A DNA stretch of 64,000 nt from Microglena sp. YARC (lineage: Eukaryota > Chlorophyta > Chlorophyceae > Chlamydomonadales > Chlamydomonadaceae): positions 79,662,914 to 79,726,913 of the forward strand of contig CM039463.1 of the NCBI GenBank assembly GCA_022414725.1, given 5' to 3'. Positions 59,690 through 64,000 of the stretch are shown piece after piece. Under the pieces are notes generated by a model. The model was given only the letters and a program-made list of their open reading frames with translations, did not search any database and had not been told where the DNA came from. Position numbers and translations under genes: made by a program. Numbering within the stretch: position 1 is the stretch's first letter; the number at the start of each line of letters is the position of its first letter.

Positions 59690-60240
59690 GACAGATGATG
59701 GTGATGCGTTTCAGGTTGGTACAGTTGTAAATATGACCACAAATGATGGTGACACGGTCGAGGATGCGGTACATGTTTGTGAAGCAGTAAAGTTGATCAC
59801 AAATGATGGTGATACGGTCGAGGATGCGGTACATGTTTGTGATGCAGTAAAGTTGATCACAAATGATGGTGACGCGGAAGAGGATGCGGTACATGTTTGT
59901 GAAGCATTAAAGTTGATCACAAACCATGGTTTGTTCAGCAGTATAGTTGATCACAAATAATGGTGATGCGGTCGAGGATGCGGTACATGTTTGTGAAGCA
60001 GTATAGTTGATCAAAAACCATTGTTTGTACAGCAGTGTAGTTGATCACAAATGGTGGTGTTGCGGCGCATGTTTGTACATAATTCTAATTGATCACAGAT
60101 GAGGGTGATGCAGTACACTCAGTACAACAGTACATTTGATCGCGGGTGATGTAATGCCATACATGTTGGTACCGCAAATCAGTTGATCACAGGTGATAGT
60201 GGAACGGTACACACTGGTACATCAGTGCACTCGATCGAAG
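59690..60240. repeat. ~63-bp satellite with TGATCA sites
   Basis: Around eight units of GTTGATCACAAATGATGGTG, ACGGTCGAGGATGCGGTACA and TGTTTGTGAAGCAGTA; the later units are degenerate. Frames are open on both strands because the unit is 21 codons long; I do not regard it as coding. Confidence 0.85.
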
Positions 60241-60301
60241 CAGACCTTACGTTTGTGTAAGCCATCTAAAATGTACAAAACATGTAGATATTCATTTTTC
60301 A

Positions 60302-60470
60302 TGTGCGACGCATCGCCATTCCGTCTCTGCATGGCGACTCATGGGTCAGGCTGAACTAGTCAGAAATGCCCCCCTGAACCCCCTAGGCTCCGCGCGAGGC
60401 CCTAGGGGGGTTGGGGCAGCGAGTCGCACTGGGGTCGCGTCAAGTCTCTCAGTTTGCGACGCGGTGCATG
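60302..60470 (-). mobile_element. MITE family B, copy 3
   Basis: Inverted copy between TGTGCGACGCATCGCCATTC and AGTTTGCGACGCGGTGCATG. Confidence 0.75.
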
Positions 60471-60775
60471 AAAAAATAAAATAAACTGGTCAATGTATGA
60501 ACAGAGCAGATGGGGAACGTGAGGATACCGTAATCCCGGGATTTCCATTCATTTTGAATTTTTAAATTATTTTCTTTATCGCGAGTTTTTAAAACATCCT
60601 TTGCAATTTTTAAATATTTTAAAAGCTTGAGACATAGGTCAAACAAAAAAAAGGAAAATTTTATATTACCTGGGCTATAAATTATAAGTTCACCAGTGTA
60701 CTGCATCCAAGCTAAGCCGAGAATCTTTCGCAAGAATCACTTCATCTTAGTGCGCCTACTCTTTTGCAGGAGTAG

Positions 60776-60856
60776 CAACGCCATTCAAACTGAATCCTCG
60801 GTGTCGCTGGTTTATGTAGTGAGACCCACCTCCTGGGGTGAAAATCCTCTCACTGC
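60776..60856 (-). repeat. Dispersed repeat family F, copy 3
   Basis: AACTGAATCCTCGGTGTCGC to CCTGGGGTGAAAATCCTC, inverted relative to 12815-12895; also at 17457-17555. Confidence 0.75.
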
Positions 60857-61037
60857 GTAGACAAAGAAATTCTGACAGTTCGTGGTGAGCCATGCCTGAT
60901 CAGATGACATGCTTCCCATCTGCTGCACGATCCTCTGGATCCCCCCCCCCCCCCCCCCCCTCCCCCCCCCCCACACACACACACACCACACACACACACA
61001 CCAAACACCTTGCCTACACCCAAAGTAGTATATATAG

Positions 61038-61100
<63 letters not shown>

Positions 61101-61151
61101 CCACCAGGTAGCTCAAACTGTTTGGATATATTCCCTTTTTGACACACTCAC

Positions 61152-61277
61152 CAGCTTGACCAGGATGCCATCCTCCACGATGGCAGCAAAGCGCTGGCAC
61201 TTGGGTCCAGCCTCCGTACCCATTTCCAAACCAAGCAGGCGCATGAACGCTCCGGTGCGGTCAGCCAACAGGTCCAT
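61152..61277 (-). CDS. Peroxiredoxin exon B
   Basis: 42 codons, phase 0, acceptor CATGCAG, donor AAGCTG|GTGAGT. Encodes the LADRTGAF and VEDGIL blocks. Confidence 0.88.
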
Positions 61278-63596
61278 CTGCATGTGAACAGGACACAACA
61301 CAGATTGTAGGTAATAAAGCTGGGTAATACAGCTAAGTAATAAAGCTGGATAATCTGCAGGTGAACAGGACGACACAGGTTGTAGATTATATGGCTGGGT
61401 AATCTGCATGTGAACAGGACAACACTGGTTGTAGATGATAAAGCTGGGTAATCTGCATGTGAACAACACAACACTGGTTGTAGGTAATAAAGCTGGGTAA
61501 TACAGCTGGGAAATAAATCTGGGTCATCTGCAGGTGAACAGTACACGACACAGGTTGTAGGTACACAATAGATTGTACGTACGAAGGACACACAGGCGCG
61601 CCAGTAAACACAGTGGATGGCACACAGCACCATGTGCAGAACACAGGTAACACAAAATATGGGATAGGTACGAAGGATGCAGCACCATGCACAGTACACA
61701 ATAGATTGTAGGTACGAAGGACACACAGCTGCGTAAGTAGACTCTGTGGTAGGTACACATGGCACACAGCACCATGAACTGAACACAACACAACACAGTT
61801 TACACAAAATATGTGGTAGGTTCACAAGGCTCACAGCACCATGCACAGGACACAACACAGGTTGTATGTGCACAATAGGGTGTAGGTACTAAGGACACAC
61901 AGCTGCGTCAGTTAACACTGTTGTAGGTACACATGGCACACAGCACCATGGACAGGACACAACACATGTTACACAAAATATATGGTAGGTACAAAGGACG
62001 TAGCACCATGCACAGTACATACCACAGGTTGTACGTACGAATGACACACACCTGCATCAGTAGACACTGTGGTAGGTACACATGGCACACAACACCATGT
62101 GCAGAACACAACACAGGTGACACCAAATATGTGGTATGTACACAAGGCACACAGCACCATGTACAAGACATAACACAGGTTGCAGGTACACAATAGATTG
62201 TAGGTACGAAGGACACACAGCTGCGTCAGTTAACACTGTTGTAGGTACACATGGCAAACAGCACCATGCACAACACAACACAGGTACACAAAATATGTGG
62301 TATGTACACAAGGCACACAGCACCATGTACAAGACATAACCCACGTTGCAGGTACACAATAGATTGTAGGTACGAAGGACACACAGCTGCGTCAGTTAAC
62401 ACTGTTGTAGGTACACATGGCACACAGCACCATGCACAACACAACACAGGTTACACAAAATATGTGGTATGTACACAAGGCACACAGCACCATGCACAGG
62501 ACACAATACAGGTTATGGGGAACACAATAGGTTGTTGGCACAAAGGAGACACAGAAACACTGTGGTCGGTACACATGGCACACAGCACCATGAACAGTAC
62601 ACAACACAGGTTACACAAACACCTACAACATCTGATCACTGGACAGAAGTGTGCTTGACTGCAGGACCCTGCACCTGTGCACAGTTTGTTTTTGGCGGAG
62701 CCCCCTCTTCAAGGGGGTGGGAGCCCCCATGTTTACCCATTTGTCCGTTCGACCGACCGGCCGACCATCTGACCGCGATAAAGCCTGACACGTCAGCCAA
62801 CGGTCTCGTAACTAACTCGATTCTGTTGCCACCTGCAGGTGCACCTGTCGCTCCGTCGCGATCAATCTCCGCCATTTTTTAGCGTCGCAGGCGACGCTGC
62901 ATAGAACTTGTTTTTCCGAGGACGCCTCGCCAGCCTGCTGCTGCATGCATCTGGCTAAACTAGTCAGAAATAGCTTCTGGAATCACCCAGGCTCAGCGAG
63001 GCTCAGGGGGCAGCGTGTCACACTGGGGCAGCACTGAGTCACACAAATCAAAAAGTGACCTGTGCTACTGAACTGCCAATTACGCCGTATTGAATCATTC
63101 CCACGATGTCCTGCTGAACTTCAACATATTGCAGCATTACCAACCAACCAAGCTGTACTGCTTAAGTACACTGTATTGCAGCAATGACACACTAAACTGC
63201 TGAGCTGCCGAACTCAGCTGTACTGCAGCACTGCCTATAGGTAAACTCAACCTGCTGACCCTGTACTACTGAAAATACCTTCAGTGTTTTTATTTCCGTG
63301 CAACGCGTTGCAAATTGAGCGACTCGGTGCGACCCCAGTGCGACGCGCTGCCTCTCCAACCTTGCGGAGCGAGAAGTGCGGGGCCCGAGGGGTCCGGGGG
63401 GGCAGTTCTGACTATTTTAGCCAGACCCATGCGTCGCCATGCAGCGACGGAATAGCGACGTGTCTCCAAAAACAAAAACACTGCCTACCTTTGAACACTT
63501 CAGGTTGGCCTTCTCAGAAATCGCCTTCACCACCTCGGGGGCAGCTGGGGTCACAGCCACAATACGATCCACACCCTTGGTGGACATGATCTCAGC
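61152..63596 (-). CDS. Peroxiredoxin, PRX5/type II family (partial, two exons)
   Basis: Two exons, 63596-63489 and 61277-61152, join in phase 0 to 78 codons. The first reads AEIMSTKGVDRIVAVTPAAP, matching the segment after the peroxidatic Cys in PRX5/type II peroxiredoxins (xELKxKGVxxIxCxxVND). The second reads LLADRTGAFMRLLGLEMG and KCQRFAAIVEDGILVKL, matching their LADPTGAF...LGLE and RF..VVEDG.V blocks. These enzymes reduce H2O2 and alkyl hydroperoxides with a Cys thiol. The catalytic-Cys exon lies beyond the window's right edge and the last exon is not found. The intron (2.2 kb) is full of acceptor-edge copies and MITEs. A type II assignment is by motif, not alignment. Confidence 0.8.
61278..62640 (-). 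repeat. Exon B acceptor-edge copies and derived satellite
   Basis: Next to exon B, about five units repeat CTGCATGTGAACAGGACA (acceptor edge) with GTAATAAAGCTGGGTAA. Farther away the array becomes units of GTAGGTACGAAGGACACACA and GGCACACAGCACCATG to 62640. Confidence 0.85.
62689..62908 (-). mobile_element. MITE family A, copy 6
   Basis: TTTTTGGCGGAGCCCCCTC to GCGTCGCAGGCGACGCTGCA, inside the peroxiredoxin intron and directly followed by a degenerate family B copy (62918-63048). Confidence 0.85.
63282..63483 (+). mobile_element. hAT-like MITE family B, full-length copy at a splice donor
   Basis: Terminal inverted repeats CAGTGTTTTT / AAAAACACTG and flanking 8-mers AATACCTT (63274-63281) and CCTACCTT (63484-63491) that match at 6 of 8 positions. 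The right duplication spans the last three bases of peroxiredoxin exon A and the first five of its intron. Confidence 0.75.
63489..63596 (-). CDS. Peroxiredoxin exon A
   Basis: 36 codons, phase 0, acceptor CACACCAG, donor TCAAAG|GTAGGC. The donor lies inside the 8-bp target duplication of a family B MITE. Confidence 0.85.
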
Positions 63597-63607
63597 CTGG
63601 TGTGAAC

Positions 63608-63860
63608 AGGTGCGAAAGAGTCAGACCAGGTGCGAAAGAGTCAGACCAGGTGTGAAAGAGTCAGACCAGGTGCGAAAGAGTCAGACCAGGTGTGAAAGAG
63701 TCAGACCAGGTGTGAAAGAGTCAGACCAGGTGTGAAAGAGTCAGACCAGGTGTGAAAGAGTCAGACCAGGTGTGAAAGAGTCAGACCAGGTGTGAAAGAG
63801 TCAGACCAGGTGTGAAAGAGTCAGACCAGGTGCGAAAGAGTCAGACCAGGTGTGAATTGT
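63608..63860 (-). repeat. 20-bp tandem repeat beside exon A acceptor
   Basis: Twelve units of AGGTGTGAAAGAGTCAGACC (with C/T variation) start 12 bp from the acceptor of exon A. At 63985-64000 a copy of the acceptor edge (CAGGCTGAGA on the coding strand) begins at the window edge. Confidence 0.95.
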
Positions 63861-64000
63861 GAGTGCGGACAGGTGTGAGTTGTCAGTGTGAACAGGTGCA
63901 AATTGTCAATGTGAAAAGGTATAAAGTGTCAGATCATTTGCAAATACTGTATTCTGACCTATCCGGGGGGGTCGTGACACCTTGCCATAGTCTCAGCCTG

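Noticed and set aside
59679..59960. Possible 93-codon repeat protein
   Set aside because: A 63-bp satellite open on both strands; no start context, family or codon bias to support coding.
60812..60940. Terminal exon of the peroxiredoxin
   Set aside because: The open frame here does not resemble the family's C-terminus and overlaps a family F repeat.

Overview
The window looks like nuclear DNA of a green eukaryote (Viridiplantae, probably a flagellate green alga). The evidence is a spliced gene with the PP2C, cNMP-binding, cNMP-binding, kinase-fold order known from plants and green algae; GT-AG introns; TTTAGGG-type interstitial repeats; a Ty3/gypsy-like element; and many short hAT-like and other dispersed repeats. 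Long poly(C)/poly(G) runs (up to 62 bases) and GT, GAT, TATG and AAGC microsatellites fill the introns. The species is inference only.

Layout. 1-3400 (+): decayed 3' half of a Ty3/gypsy-type pol with RNase H, then a C5 cytosine DNA methyltransferase, then integrase. 3170-6535 (-): a second, tail-to-tail retroelement piece with gag (zinc knuckle) and a retropepsin, with a non-coding leader or LTR-like stretch to about 8600. 8600-13140: no recognisable gene, only dispersed repeats. 13144-14850: a 112-bp tandem array made from the last coding segment of the adjacent gene. 14786-16825 (-): an intronless leukotriene A4 hydrolase-type M1 aminopeptidase. 17000-23930: repeats, MITEs and a tRNA-like sequence. 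24116-50675 (-): one 26.6-kb gene with 16 identifiable exons (2,972 coding nt, at least 990 codons) for an N-myristoylated PP2C / tandem cNMP-binding / pseudokinase-like fusion. 53023-56171 (+): an LRR protein gene with an F-box-like first exon. 56355-61150: satellites and MITEs. 61152-63596 (-): two exons of a PRX5/type II peroxiredoxin.

The most unusual feature is how the introns are built. In most introns of the large gene, the 5' part holds tandem copies of the upstream exon's 3' end with its donor, and the 3' part holds tandem copies of the downstream exon's 5' start with its acceptor. One intron has the same 19-bp sequence spanning AG|GT at both of its ends, the pattern expected if it arose by tandem duplication of a proto-splice site. 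The peroxiredoxin intron and the 3' end of the aminopeptidase gene show the same behaviour, so it is a property of the locus or genome rather than of one gene.

The genes are not an operon and show no common pathway. The phosphatase/cyclic nucleotide/pseudokinase protein is a signalling protein, the aminopeptidase is probably organelle-targeted, the peroxiredoxin is a redox enzyme, and the LRR protein has no assigned role.
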